From Ga0077555 sp031367895 (GTDB taxonomy: Bacteria; Pseudomonadota; Alphaproteobacteria; Rhizobiales; Hyphomicrobiaceae): a DNA stretch of 64,000 nucleotides. The position numbers and the translations under genes are program-made. Shown in pieces: positions 55,954 through 64,000 of the stretch (positions within the stretch are counted from its first letter, which is position 1; every line of letters begins with the position of its first letter). The notes under the pieces are model-generated. The model worked only from the letters and a program-made list of their open reading frames with translations. It did no database searches and was not told the origin of the DNA. The stretch is taken from NCBI GenBank assembly GCA_031367895.1, contig JANLQP010000104.1, forward strand, positions 14,407-78,406. Direction: 5' to 3'.

Positions 55954-56790
55954 TCAGATCCGCAAACCGCGGATCACGTATTTCTGGCCGAATAGGGCCA
56001 GTAAAAATGCCGGGACGAGCGCCATGACCGCGGTCGCCGCCATCAGGTTCCAGCGCATCCCCATTTCGGAGACGAATTGTGCCATGACGACCGTGGCCAT
56101 GGGCACGCGATTGCCGGTGAGGATCAAAGCGAACAGAAACTCGTTCCAGGTGAACAGCCAGCACAGCACGGCCAGCGCCGAGATCGCCGGCAAGGCGGAT
56201 GGTATTGCCACGCGGATGAACGCGCCCCAGCGGGTGCAGCCGTCGATCATCGCGGCATACTCCATCGACGGGTCGATGCCGTCGAAGAAGCCTTTCATGA
56301 GCCACGAATAAAAGCAGATGTGCACGGCCACATGCGGCAGCAGCAGACCGATGTAGGTGTCGTAGATGCCCCAGCTCTGGGTCACGAAGTACAGCGGTAG
56401 CACCCAGGAAATATAGGGCACGCAGCGGAATACATAGATGATCCCGAACCATGTTCGCGATGCCGGCCCACTAAAGCGCGAAAGCATATAGCCGCTCGAC
56501 ACCGTCACCAGTAGTGAGAAGATGGTAGCCAGCGTTGAGATCAGAGCACTATTAGCGAAAGCCTCGACGACACGGTCGTCGCGCAGCACCTCAGCGAAAT
56601 TGCCGAGCGTGAACTCCGTCCCGCGATGCACGTAGTACACGCCCGACTCGGGACGCACTGAAGTCAGGATCAGCCACAGAACGGGGAAAGCGAAAGCAAA
56701 GCAGATCCCGAAAAGCGCCAGCGCGAAAAACGTGCGCCGGCTCCAATCCGGTAGTCCGGGTAGAAATTGGGGCCGGTTCACGATTGCCAT
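55954..56790 (-). CDS. sugar ABC transporter permease, MalG/UgpE type
   Basis: The 278-residue permease has six hydrophobic helices and the coupling loop EYAAMIDGCTRWGAFIRVAI (EAA motif), with the MalG-type final helix LALFGQKYVIRGLRI. I chose ATG 56790, which lies 4 bases after the stop of the MalF-type gene; the frame upstream of it is not transporter-like. Confidence 0.93.
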   Translation of the reverse strand: MAIVNRPQFLPGLPDWSRRTFFALALFGICFAFAFPVLWLILTSVRPESGVYYVHRGTEFTLGNFAEVLRDDRVVEAFANSALISTLATIFSLLVTVSSGYMLSRFSGPASRTWFGIIYVFRCVPYISWVLPLYFVTQSWGIYDTYIGLLLPHVAVHICFYSWLMKGFFDGIDPSMEYAAMIDGCTRWGAFIRVAIPSALPAISALAVLCWLFTWNEFLFALILTGNRVPMATVVMAQFVSEMGMRWNLMAATAVMALVPAFLLALFGQKYVIRGLRI

Positions 56791-56794
56791 GGGT

Positions 56795-57739
56795 TCAGGC
56801 CTTTGCCACGCGGTCAACGACACGGTAAAGCACGATGCCAATCATCAGGATGATAACTGCGCCAATAATGGCTGCAGCAGAGCCACGGCCAAGATCGAGA
56901 TTGAGAAAGACGTCGACGTAGGCATAGAGGCTGAACAGCTCGGTCGACCGGCCTGGGCCACCACCCGTCAATGTCCACACGATGTCGAAGGTGCGGAAGG
57001 CATCGATTGCGCGGATCACTACACACACCACGATCACTGGCCGCAACATCGGCACGGTGAGATAGCGAAACACCCGCCAAGCGGTCGTGCCGTCGATCGC
57101 GGCGGCTTCAAACGGCTCCTTGGGCAAGCTCTGCAGGCCGGCCAGCAGCAGCAACGTGAACCATGGCGACCACAGCCAGATGTCGGTCAGCAAGATGATG
57201 CCAAAGGCGCTCCAACGCTGGACCAGCCACGGCTGACCTTCGAGTCCCAGCCCTTCGAGCACGGCGTTGACGATGCCGAACTGATCGTTGAACATCCAGC
57301 GCATCATGATCGCCGCGATCACCGGCGCCACCATCAGCGGTACCAGCAGGATCGTCTGCACCAGTTTCTGCCCGTAGAACGTGCGATTGAGCAGCAGGGC
57401 CAGCGCCAATCCAATGACAAGCGCACCGGCAACGCTTAGCGTCATGAAAAGGAAGGTATTGGGCAGGACCACCTGGAGGAAGGCCGGATCGGTGACCACC
57501 GCGTGGTAGTGAGCCAGGCCGACCCAAGTTTTCTTCGGATTGTAAAGTGCCCAGTCGCGGAAGCTGGCGTTGGCGCCGATGAAAATCGGTACAACCTGGA
57601 ACAGCAGCAGCAGCAGGGCCGCCGGCGCAACCAGCAGGAGCATGAAGCGTTGCTGTTCGCCGAATAAAGGACGCTTCGAACCCGCCAAGCCAGCGTCCCT
57701 TTCGAATATATTATTGCTGACGACCTCGCACCTCATCAT
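56795..57739 (-). CDS. sugar ABC transporter permease, MalF/UgpA type
   Basis: The 314-residue permease shows RFMLLLVAPAALLLLLFQVV as its first helix and the coupling loop EAAAIDGTTAWRVFRYLTVP, followed by FDIVWTLTGGGPGRSTELFS, a hallmark of MalF-type proteins. It is the first gene of the leftward sugar-importer operon. The 5' end (MMRCEVVSNNIFERDAG) is unusually AT-rich. Confidence 0.93.
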   Translation of the reverse strand: MMRCEVVSNNIFERDAGLAGSKRPLFGEQQRFMLLLVAPAALLLLLFQVVPIFIGANASFRDWALYNPKKTWVGLAHYHAVVTDPAFLQVVLPNTFLFMTLSVAGALVIGLALALLLNRTFYGQKLVQTILLVPLMVAPVIAAIMMRWMFNDQFGIVNAVLEGLGLEGQPWLVQRWSAFGIILLTDIWLWSPWFTLLLLAGLQSLPKEPFEAAAIDGTTAWRVFRYLTVPMLRPVIVVCVVIRAIDAFRTFDIVWTLTGGGPGRSTELFSLYAYVDVFLNLDLGRGSAAAIIGAVIILMIGIVLYRVVDRVAKA

Positions 57740-58445
57740 CGCATGTCGGGTGATAGGGTCGCCATTATTCGGGGCTCACGCCCATTTGCAGAAGAGCATA
57801 CGGGCCGCAGGCGATAAGCGTCAATGCGCATTCGCCATGTAACAGGCACAACCACGTTTCTTGCGAGCGAAACCGGGCTGGTGAGGCTTCGCCCGCTAGG
57901 GCGCCCTTTCGTCGCTTGCTTAGATCCGCGTCCGCTTGCTGAGGTGCTGCCGACCTCAGCCCACATCGCAAATGAAACAGAGTTGGTCGAGCTGCTCATG
58001 TCCGCTTTTCTCTGGCCAGTGTCGCAGCACTTGTTGCCATCGGCCAGATCGACATCGTTGAAATCGTGCCACAGGTGAGGCGTTTGCTCCAGCCATAGGT
58101 CGGTGTCCCCACCGCGGCCAGCAATTTCACCGTGATCTCGGACGTTCCGGTATCTCAGCCTCGGGCCAACTGTTGCCGAAATCGGAAGTGTCACCAGCGA
58201 CTTCAGCTTTTTCCAGCTCCGGACGTAGCCTAGGCGCCGGCCGAAGACCCACCGCAAAGGGTCGGCGCCTGTCGGACGCGATTTGGTTTGATCATAGCCT
58301 GAGTGCAAGTTTGAAAGTACGACTGATGGGCCGATGACGGCATTGTTGATGCGTGGCAGTCACCTCGTGAAGATCAACCCGATTGCGTGCTGAAAGTGCT
58401 GCTGCGGCTCGCCGTCGATTGCAATCCAGACAATCGACAAGAAGA
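57740..58445. other. 706-base region without an intact gene, possible interspersed repeat
   Basis: The segment 57900-58080 contains sequence (for example TGTCCGCTTTTCTCTGGCC and GCCCACATCGCAAATGAA) that resembles an interspersed intergenic family I recall from Bradyrhizobium-like genomes, which yields spurious ORFs. The minus frame across it (SSTNSVSFAMWAEVGSTSAS) is that kind of translation. The rest, including an AT-richer part at 58300-58445, has nothing I recognise. Confidence 0.4.
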
Positions 58446-59705
58446 TTAGCGCAATAGCGATGTCCCTAGCGCGCCGTACTGCATGCCCGCCTCCCAACTG
58501 GAATGGCGGAGGTTCGTTCTCGAGTCGCCGTTCTTGAGTTCATCTGCCAACCTTTGGATGGCGGCCATGTCGAGCGGCAGATCTTTCACGCCCATCTTGC
58601 TTGCATCATTCGCGGTCAGTGCAAACGTCGGATGGCTATCATAAGAGCCGAGCGACAGGCTGAACGATTCCGAGACGTGTTGAGCACCGGCTATTTCGTC
58701 GAGCGATGATAATCCATCAATCTCACGGCCTCGTCGATCCTTTCTGAGCGTGAACAACAATAGCGATTCCAGGAGTGGCCCATGAATGCCGAAGATGGCG
58801 AGCATGCGCTGATATGGATCGTTCGTGATCCGCTCGACGTAGTGCATGAGCGCGTATGCCAAGCCGCCAGCGTATTCGCGTGCAAAACTCCGCCCTGCGG
58901 ACGTTGCGGCCGACATGATGAGTCCGCGCGCTGCAACCTGCTGCGCCTTGTCAGCAGCATAGTTGATCAGCTTATCGATAATGAACTGCTCCTCCAGGGC
59001 CCGCTCACATTGCGGCAGATCCTGCAGACGTTTTCCAGCATTGCGGCTGATCTGGTCCCGGACTGATGCGATTGCGCTGTTTTCATTGAGGATGAAATAA
59101 TCGCCCTGCTTGTCCAAGATGATTGTTTCGCCTGCGCCGATCGATGGCTGAAACAACAGATTGTCGTCACCCCTGAATCGGATGCCGACCTCATGCAGGT
59201 AAACTTTCAACTCTTTGATGAAGGCAGCATCGTACAAGTCCGTGTGCTTGTATGCCGGTGGTGCGGCCGGAAAATTGTAGTTGAACAGATCGGTTGCTCT
59301 CATCACGGCTCGGTGCGCCATGTTGGGGGCAACGATGTCGGCATACTGTTGCGCGGTGTAGCCGCTGCGTCCGACCACAATGTGCTCGAGGCCGGGGTAG
59401 GGCACATGGGGGCCGACACTGCTGCCCCAGATCTCCACGGTATCGAATGGTGGTAGGTCCAAGTGACGCTGGCGGATCGCCGAGGCTTGCCGGCCGTTCA
59501 TGGCTTTACCGAAATCGCTCAGGAGATAGCCCGATTGGATTTCGATGCTCGCGCCATCATCCGCGATCACCTTTTTTGTGCGGTCCCCATGCCGCACGAT
59601 GTCGATCCGAAGAACGGGGTTATGTGCACGCGCCGGACGGATCAGGCTCGACCGGTCATGGTGCTCGGGCAAGATAACGTGCTTGGTCATGACGGCAGAT
59701 CGCAC
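58446..59705 (-). CDS. orphan protein with histidine-phosphatase-like motifs
   Basis: The 419-residue protein contains IDIVRHGDRTKK (Arg38-His39-Gly40), the RHG signature of the histidine phosphatase superfamily, and a second FGIHGPLLESLLLF segment with His308 in the position of the later catalytic His. Between them lie 250 residues with no match. No signal peptide is seen (start MRSAVM or MTKHVILPEHH, ATG 59690). It is flanked by unrelated genes, and its base composition is visibly lower in GC than the rest of the window, suggesting horizontal origin. A phosphatase role is tentative. Confidence 0.65.
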   Translation of the reverse strand: MRSAVMTKHVILPEHHDRSSLIRPARAHNPVLRIDIVRHGDRTKKVIADDGASIEIQSGYLLSDFGKAMNGRQASAIRQRHLDLPPFDTVEIWGSSVGPHVPYPGLEHIVVGRSGYTAQQYADIVAPNMAHRAVMRATDLFNYNFPAAPPAYKHTDLYDAAFIKELKVYLHEVGIRFRGDDNLLFQPSIGAGETIILDKQGDYFILNENSAIASVRDQISRNAGKRLQDLPQCERALEEQFIIDKLINYAADKAQQVAARGLIMSAATSAGRSFAREYAGGLAYALMHYVERITNDPYQRMLAIFGIHGPLLESLLLFTLRKDRRGREIDGLSSLDEIAGAQHVSESFSLSLGSYDSHPTFALTANDASKMGVKDLPLDMAAIQRLADELKNGDSRTNLRHSSWEAGMQYGALGTSLLR

Positions 59706-59795
59706 CTCGATCGTACGGTTTTCGGCGAGCCAACCTGAAGTGCGCGAGATCGGGCGGCCTTTGCGTCGACCACAGCCCGATCCAACTGGGGCGCT

Positions 59796-60950
59796 TCAAT
59801 TTCCAGCGGGCATCAGGCGTAGGATGCGGCCATCGGGATGATCTGTCAGCAAATAGATCAGGCCATCGGGACCCTGTCTGACGTCGCGGATGCGCTCCTG
59901 CAGTCGTTTCAGCAGGCGCTCCTCCCGTACGATCCGCTCGCCATCGAGCTCGAGACGGTTGAGATGCTGCATGGCCAGCGCACCTACGAACAGATTGCCC
60001 TTCCAGCGTGGAAACTGGTCGCCGGTGTAGAAGGCCATGCCCGACGGCGCGATCGAGGGCACCCAATAGTGAATTGGCTGCTCCATCCCCGGCCGGTGGG
60101 TACTGGCGTGAAGCTTGGCCCCGGAATAGTCGATGCCGTAACCGATCACCGGCCAACCGTAGTTCAGCCCGGCCAGCGGCACGTTGATTTCATCGCCGCC
60201 CCTCGGGCCATGCTCAACGGTCCACAGCTTACCGGTCTCGGGATGAATGGCTGCCGACTGTGGGTTGCGGTGGCCATAGGACCACAGCTCGGGTCGAACG
60301 TCCGAGCGCCCGATGAAAGGGTTATCGCCGGGCACGCTCCCGTCGGCCTCGATACGAACCACTTTGCCGAGGTGGCCGGAGAGATCCTGCGCTCGATCGC
60401 TCTGATACCGCTCGCCGAGGGTCACGAACAGTCGCCCATCTTTGGCAAAGGCGAGGCGGGACCCGAAATGGCCGCCGCCGCCGGCCGCCGGCTGCTGTTG
60501 AAAGATCACCTGAACCTCATCGAGGCGCGCGCCGGTGATCTCCTCGACCAATCGGCCGCGAGCGACGGCCGTGCCGGCCTTGCCGCCGCCGCGGGGTTCG
60601 GCGTAGGTCAGGTAGACCAACCGGTTCTCGGCGAACCTCGGGCTCAGGGCGACATCGAGCAAGCCACCTTGTTCCCTTGCGAAGACTAGCGGCACACCCG
60701 CCAGCGGTTGCGACTTCGCTCCCGATGTCGTGACGATGCGCAGCCGGCCACCGCGCTCGGTGACGAGCATGCGGCCGTCAGGCAGGAACGCGAGGCCCCA
60801 CGGATGATCGAGTCGATCGGCGACAGTCTCAACCCGGAAATCGTGATGCTCAGACCGGTTGGGTTCAGGAGGTTTTGCGGACGTCTGCGCCATCACCGGC
60901 GCACTCGTTGCGATGGTTGCAATCAAGAGGGCATGCAGCGAAGCTTTCAT
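59796..60950 (-). CDS. PQQ-dependent aldose sugar dehydrogenase-like (YliI/Asd)
   Basis: The 384-residue protein has a signal peptide (MKASLHALLIATIATSAPVM) and a six-bladed propeller of the soluble glucose dehydrogenase type: LDHPWGLAFLPDGRMLVTER, REQGGLLDVALSPRF, GHRNPQSAAIHPETGKLWTV and EHGPRGGDEINVPLAGLNYG. It would oxidise aldoses in the periplasm with PQQ. Its position near the sugar importer suggests sugar use in the same region. Confidence 0.93.
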   Translation of the reverse strand: MKASLHALLIATIATSAPVMAQTSAKPPEPNRSEHHDFRVETVADRLDHPWGLAFLPDGRMLVTERGGRLRIVTTSGAKSQPLAGVPLVFAREQGGLLDVALSPRFAENRLVYLTYAEPRGGGKAGTAVARGRLVEEITGARLDEVQVIFQQQPAAGGGGHFGSRLAFAKDGRLFVTLGERYQSDRAQDLSGHLGKVVRIEADGSVPGDNPFIGRSDVRPELWSYGHRNPQSAAIHPETGKLWTVEHGPRGGDEINVPLAGLNYGWPVIGYGIDYSGAKLHASTHRPGMEQPIHYWVPSIAPSGMAFYTGDQFPRWKGNLFVGALAMQHLNRLELDGERIVREERLLKRLQERIRDVRQGPDGLIYLLTDHPDGRILRLMPAGN

Positions 60951-61155
60951 TGTATCGATTGCTCCAAGCGCGTGTTTTTGCGGACTTGCCCAGGCGGGAG
61001 ATCATCAATGTGACTGGGGCTGCTCGACTGAGCAAAGCGGTCGTCACTATTCGGCTGCATCCTACGTGCCGACATTTGGCCCCGCCAAACCTGAATTGGC
61101 AGAGAGATCGCAACACTTGCCGTCCGTGCGGATGACCCGCTCGGTTCGGCGACGG

Positions 61156-62370
61156 TCATTCCTTCACCGAACATCGATAGCGCAGGTGAACGAGCCCTGC
61201 GAGCAGACCAGCTGCGCAGCCGAAGGCCGCGACGCCGTTCCAACCGAACTGCGCCATGAGCCAGCCGCTCACCGCCGCGCCAATCGCGCCGCCCGTGAAT
61301 GCTGCCGTCATATAGAGGCCGTTGATGCGACTTGCCGCATTGCGATCAATCGCAAAGGCGCGACTTTGGTTCGATACCAATCCGGACTGCACGCCGACAT
61401 CGAGCATGATGACGCCGATAACGAGTGCGACCAGCGACCATGGTGCCAGGAATGGTGCGAGGAACAGAACGTAGTAGGCGGCGATCACGGCAAGGATGCT
61501 GAAGATCACGATCCGAGGCGCCCCGATTCGATCGACGGCCTGACCGCCGAAAGCTGCGGAGAGGACGCCGGCGATGCCACAAAAGCCGAACGCACCGGCC
61601 CAGGCGCTGCCCAGATTGTAGGGCTCTTGAGCCAAAAATGTCGCGAGGTTGGCCCAGAGCGCATTGAAGGCGGCCCAAATGAGCCCTTGGACGAGCATTG
61701 CATCCCGCATCACCTTGTGGTCACGCGCCAGGTGCCACATGGATCCGAGCAGCCGCCCATATGCCAGTTCACTGGCCGGCTGCGCCTTAGGCAATATCAA
61801 ACTGGCACCAAGGGCGATAACGACCATCCCAACTGCCAGCATTCCAAACACTGTTCTCCAGCCGTAGGTTGATGAGATCACACCTCCGAGAACACGCCCC
61901 AGCAGGATACCGACGCTAATTCCAGCGAGGACGATGCCTGCCATACGCCCGCGCTCGGATGGCGCAGCCGAAACGGCTGCCAATGCTACCAGCTGCTGCG
62001 TCAAGACACTGACGAAGCCTAGGCCGAAACTGGCGACGAGTAGCGTGGACAAATCTGAAGCCGTGGCCGCCAGGCTGGCGAAGCAACAGGCAAGTGCGAG
62101 CTGGATCAGAATGAGTATCCTTCGGTCGAAACGATCACCGAGAGGAAGCAGAAAAAAGAGCCCGCTACCAAATCCCGCCAATGTGAAGGCTGGAATCAAA
62201 CCCATCGAAGCCTTAGGCACGCCAAGATCCGAAGCGATCAGAGGCAACATAGGTTGGTTGCAATAAATGTTGATGACGACAAGACCAGCCATCAGAGCCA
62301 TGGCAAGAACCATGGGGCGTTGGCCCGCAGAGCCAGTATACGTTTGCGTTGTGTCGGAGCTTTGCGACAT
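61156..62370 (-). CDS. MFS transporter
   Basis: The 404-residue protein has 12 predicted membrane helices. The loop 2-3 motif reads LPLGDRFDRRILILIQLALA, and helix 5 carries GRMAGIVLAGISVGILLGRV, as in drug or metabolite efflux members (DHA1-like). NQPMLPLIASDLGVPKASMG near the start fits the YnfM/araJ branch. Substrate unknown. It lies alone between the sugar dehydrogenase and aldolase genes. Confidence 0.9.
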   Translation of the reverse strand: MSQSSDTTQTYTGSAGQRPMVLAMALMAGLVVINIYCNQPMLPLIASDLGVPKASMGLIPAFTLAGFGSGLFFLLPLGDRFDRRILILIQLALACCFASLAATASDLSTLLVASFGLGFVSVLTQQLVALAAVSAAPSERGRMAGIVLAGISVGILLGRVLGGVISSTYGWRTVFGMLAVGMVVIALGASLILPKAQPASELAYGRLLGSMWHLARDHKVMRDAMLVQGLIWAAFNALWANLATFLAQEPYNLGSAWAGAFGFCGIAGVLSAAFGGQAVDRIGAPRIVIFSILAVIAAYYVLFLAPFLAPWSLVALVIGVIMLDVGVQSGLVSNQSRAFAIDRNAASRINGLYMTAAFTGGAIGAAVSGWLMAQFGWNGVAAFGCAAGLLAGLVHLRYRCSVKE

Positions 62371-62437
62371 GTGATCAATCGCCTACGATCTGGGTGATCA
62401 GTTTCGACGACTCGGGAAACGGCTAACGGCCATTCCT

Positions 62438-63724
62438 CTATGCACCGAGCAACGCCGAGGAGGCTTCGCCACTGGCGCCCGAGCACCGTGATGTCCCCGT
62501 TGACTGCGGGACCTCGGACGCGACCTGCCGGGCATCCGGCGCGATAGCGGAGCGAGCCGCCTCGATGCTCGGTACCGCGAAGTGCGAGACGACGTGGTAG
62601 CGACCGTCGCTCAGCTGGAAGATCACCGCGCCGTTGCGCATCTCGATGAACTCCTGGCCGACGAGATCCGCCTCGCTGACCGGCGTGTGCCTGCCGGCGA
62701 AATGAGGCACCTGCCCCGCCGTGCGCGACGGTTCCCGATCGGGCGGTACCACTCCTGGCGGTACCACTCCTGGCGATAACGCTCGCTTGATTTCCTCGAG
62801 CCGGCCGGCGGAGCCGAGCGTCGCGTTCTTCCTCGCAATGAATGTCGCATAATCGTCGATGAATCTGGCGCCGGCCTCACGCAGGTCGATGCGGTCCGGA
62901 TGATCGCGGAAGAACTCGCGATGGACGCGTGACCAGATGAGAAAACTGTCGCTGCTGACGTTCACCTGAGCGATGCCGAAGCGATGGAGGGTCGCCTGCT
63001 CCTGAGCATCCATTCCGCGCGCTGATCCGAGCTGACCTCCAGCCGCGTTGACGCGCGCCACCTCGTCGGCCGGGATGTTCGAACCCCCGTGCATGACGAG
63101 CGGAACACCCGGCACAGCCGCCGCGATCTCTGCCAGCCGACCAAGATCGACGACACGTGCCGCGCCCTCCGCCTTCTTGTGGCCGTGCCGGGACCCGATG
63201 GACACAGCGAGAACGTCGCATCCCGTTTCGGCGAGGTAACGCTCCGCCTGCTTGGGGTCGGTCAAGAGCACGTCGCTCTCGGGCAGTATGCGCATGTGCT
63301 TCTCGAAGCCGCCGATCTCGCCGACCATGCCCTCGACCGAGACGCCGCGCGCGTGGGCATACTCGACCACGCGCCGGGAGATCTCGACGTTTTTCGCGAA
63401 GGGCTCCGCTGAAGCGTCGATCATGACCGAGGTGTAGACGCCCGAGTCGATCGCGTCGTAACAGAGTGCTTCGTCGCCATGGTCGAGATTGACCCCGAAG
63501 ACGACGTTTGGAAATTCGCGCTCGGCCTGCATGATGATGGCTTCGAGCATGCGTGCGCCCGCGTAGCGCTGGGTCGAGGGATAAACGGCGAGGACAAATG
63601 GCGCATCGGACAGCTCGCACCCGCGGAACAGACCGATGACCTGCTCCATCGTGTGAATATTGTATGCGCCGATCGCGAACGTCTGGAATGCCTGCAGCAT
63701 CATTCGGTGCGATGATACTCTCAT
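62438..63724 (-). CDS. class II fructose-bisphosphate aldolase-like protein with C-terminal extension
   Basis: The 428-residue protein has a class II aldolase barrel: GAYNIHTMEQVIGLFRGCEL, NLDHGDEALCYDAIDSG (Asp81/His82), EGMVGEIGG (Glu136), SIGSRHGHKK (His180/His182) and LVMHGGSNIP (His212) supply the catalytic Asp and zinc ligands. After residue 330 comes a 95-residue extension not found in ordinary aldolases, with a PGVVPPGVVPPD duplication and an AGRHTPVSEADLVGQEFIEM segment. ATG 63724 is used; the frame upstream to 63862 is Arg-rich. It may act on fructose- or tagatose-bisphosphate, or a related ketose. Confidence 0.85.
   Translation of the reverse strand: MRVSSHRMMLQAFQTFAIGAYNIHTMEQVIGLFRGCELSDAPFVLAVYPSTQRYAGARMLEAIIMQAEREFPNVVFGVNLDHGDEALCYDAIDSGVYTSVMIDASAEPFAKNVEISRRVVEYAHARGVSVEGMVGEIGGFEKHMRILPESDVLLTDPKQAERYLAETGCDVLAVSIGSRHGHKKAEGAARVVDLGRLAEIAAAVPGVPLVMHGGSNIPADEVARVNAAGGQLGSARGMDAQEQATLHRFGIAQVNVSSDSFLIWSRVHREFFRDHPDRIDLREAGARFIDDYATFIARKNATLGSAGRLEEIKRALSPGVVPPGVVPPDREPSRTAGQVPHFAGRHTPVSEADLVGQEFIEMRNGAVIFQLSDGRYHVVSHFAVPSIEAARSAIAPDARQVASEVPQSTGTSRCSGASGEASSALLGA
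62743..62776. repeat. 15-base tandem duplication within the aldolase gene
   Basis: GGCGGTACCACTCCT occurs twice in direct succession and a third, partial copy (GGCG) follows. It adds the residues PGVVP in frame on the minus strand. It lies at the junction between the aldolase barrel and the C-terminal extension. Confidence 0.9.
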
Positions 63725-63919
63725 AACTTGCCCCTTGCACAATGCCGTCAGCCTTGAACGTTTCGACGTCCGATACCCGTTCGATTCCCGTCCGATTCCG
63801 CGCACGCGCCCACAGTCACGAGGGCACGGCCATCGTGACATTTTCGCAATTCGTGCCATCACCAGTCACTCGAGAGGACTGGAGATGAACCTAATTCCGG
63901 TCCCGGAGCAGGCGGCGGG

Positions 63920-64000
63920 GGGGGGGGGGGGGGCCCCACCCCCCCCCCCCCCCCCGGAGGTTATGTGGAAGGCGGAGCGAAACACAGAAGGGGGGGGGGG
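63920..64000. other. homopolymer-rich contig end, probable artefact
   Basis: A run of about 16 G, then CCCCA, then about 17 C, and a terminal run of 10 G surround an ordinary-looking stretch GGTTATGTGGAAGGCGGAGC. Adjacent complementary G and C runs of this length are not expected in this genome and resemble dark-cycle or assembly artefacts at a contig edge. Nothing here should be interpreted biologically. Confidence 0.75.

Noticed and set aside
57736..58308. 190-codon minus-strand frame upstream of the sugar importer operon
   Set aside because: Its translation resembles spurious products of an intergenic repeat rather than a protein, with no domain and odd composition.

Overview
The window looks like chromosome of a high-GC alphaproteobacterium of the order Hyphomicrobiales (Rhizobiales), probably near Bradyrhizobiaceae/Xanthobacteraceae. 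The evidence is the atpHAGDC F1 operon layout, families typical of that order (DUF3126, DUF459-type SGNH hydrolases, the Alph_Pro_TM/TIGR02186 protein beside a TSUP carrier, the AsmA-like/bcp/DUF455 neighbourhood), abundant Bug/TctC and peptide ABC importers, and strong GC3 bias. The genus is inference. The right end (about 63920-64000) runs into long G and C homopolymers that look like a contig-end artefact.

Layout. 1-5.2 kb: a partial AsmA-like envelope protein, then a Bcp peroxiredoxin, a DUF455 ferritin-like protein and a Bug solute receptor. 5.5-12.2 kb: the F1 ATP synthase operon atpH-atpA-atpG-atpD-atpC. It is interrupted on both sides of atpG by VapX-like (DUF5397) plus VapD pairs, two complete toxin-antitoxin-type cassettes inside a housekeeping operon; the second VapD has lost the conserved Asp of its nuclease motif. 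12.3-20.7 kb: metabolic and small genes (CMD-family protein, cupin, ATP/ADP-translocase-like MFS protein, gamma carbonic anhydrase, DUF3126, cysE, a decayed enoyl-CoA hydratase, a Lys/Ala/Pro-rich secreted protein with a strong terminator, tRNA-Thr(CGT), a PncC-nucleotidyltransferase fusion, cbpM/cbpA).

20.9-31.7 kb is a leftward operon for uptake and processing of a peptide-like or cyclic-amide substrate: ABC receptor, two permeases, two ATPases, an SDR oxidoreductase, and hydantoinase/oxoprolinase A and B subunits, mostly with overlapping ends. 31.7-33.8 kb holds a candidate group II intron 3' remnant and dnaB. 33.8-37 kb has a signal-less ModA-like protein overlapping an amidohydrolase, divergent from a GntR/FCD regulator across a near-perfect inverted repeat. 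37.3-39.9 kb is a short phenylacetate cluster (paaG-like, paaI, paaK). 40-48 kb covers a small membrane protein, a polysaccharide flippase, two small ORFs, a D,D-carboxypeptidase, and a four-gene surface O-acetylation operon (DUF459 SGNH, second SGNH, MBOAT, small membrane protein). 48.3-51.3 kb: TSUP carrier, Alph_Pro_TM protein and a galE-like epimerase.

At 51.35 kb lies the 3' half of a tRNA-Leu(TAA), starting exactly in the anticodon loop, followed by an IS1595-type transposase scrap. This is the signature of one end of an integrated element, so the DNA to its right may be an island. That side holds an Old-Yellow-Enzyme reductase, a sugar ABC importer, an orphan histidine-phosphatase-like protein in lower-GC DNA, an aldose sugar dehydrogenase, an MFS carrier and a class II aldolase with an unusual C-terminal extension.

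All product calls were made by reading translated sequence from memory of families; no database search was run.
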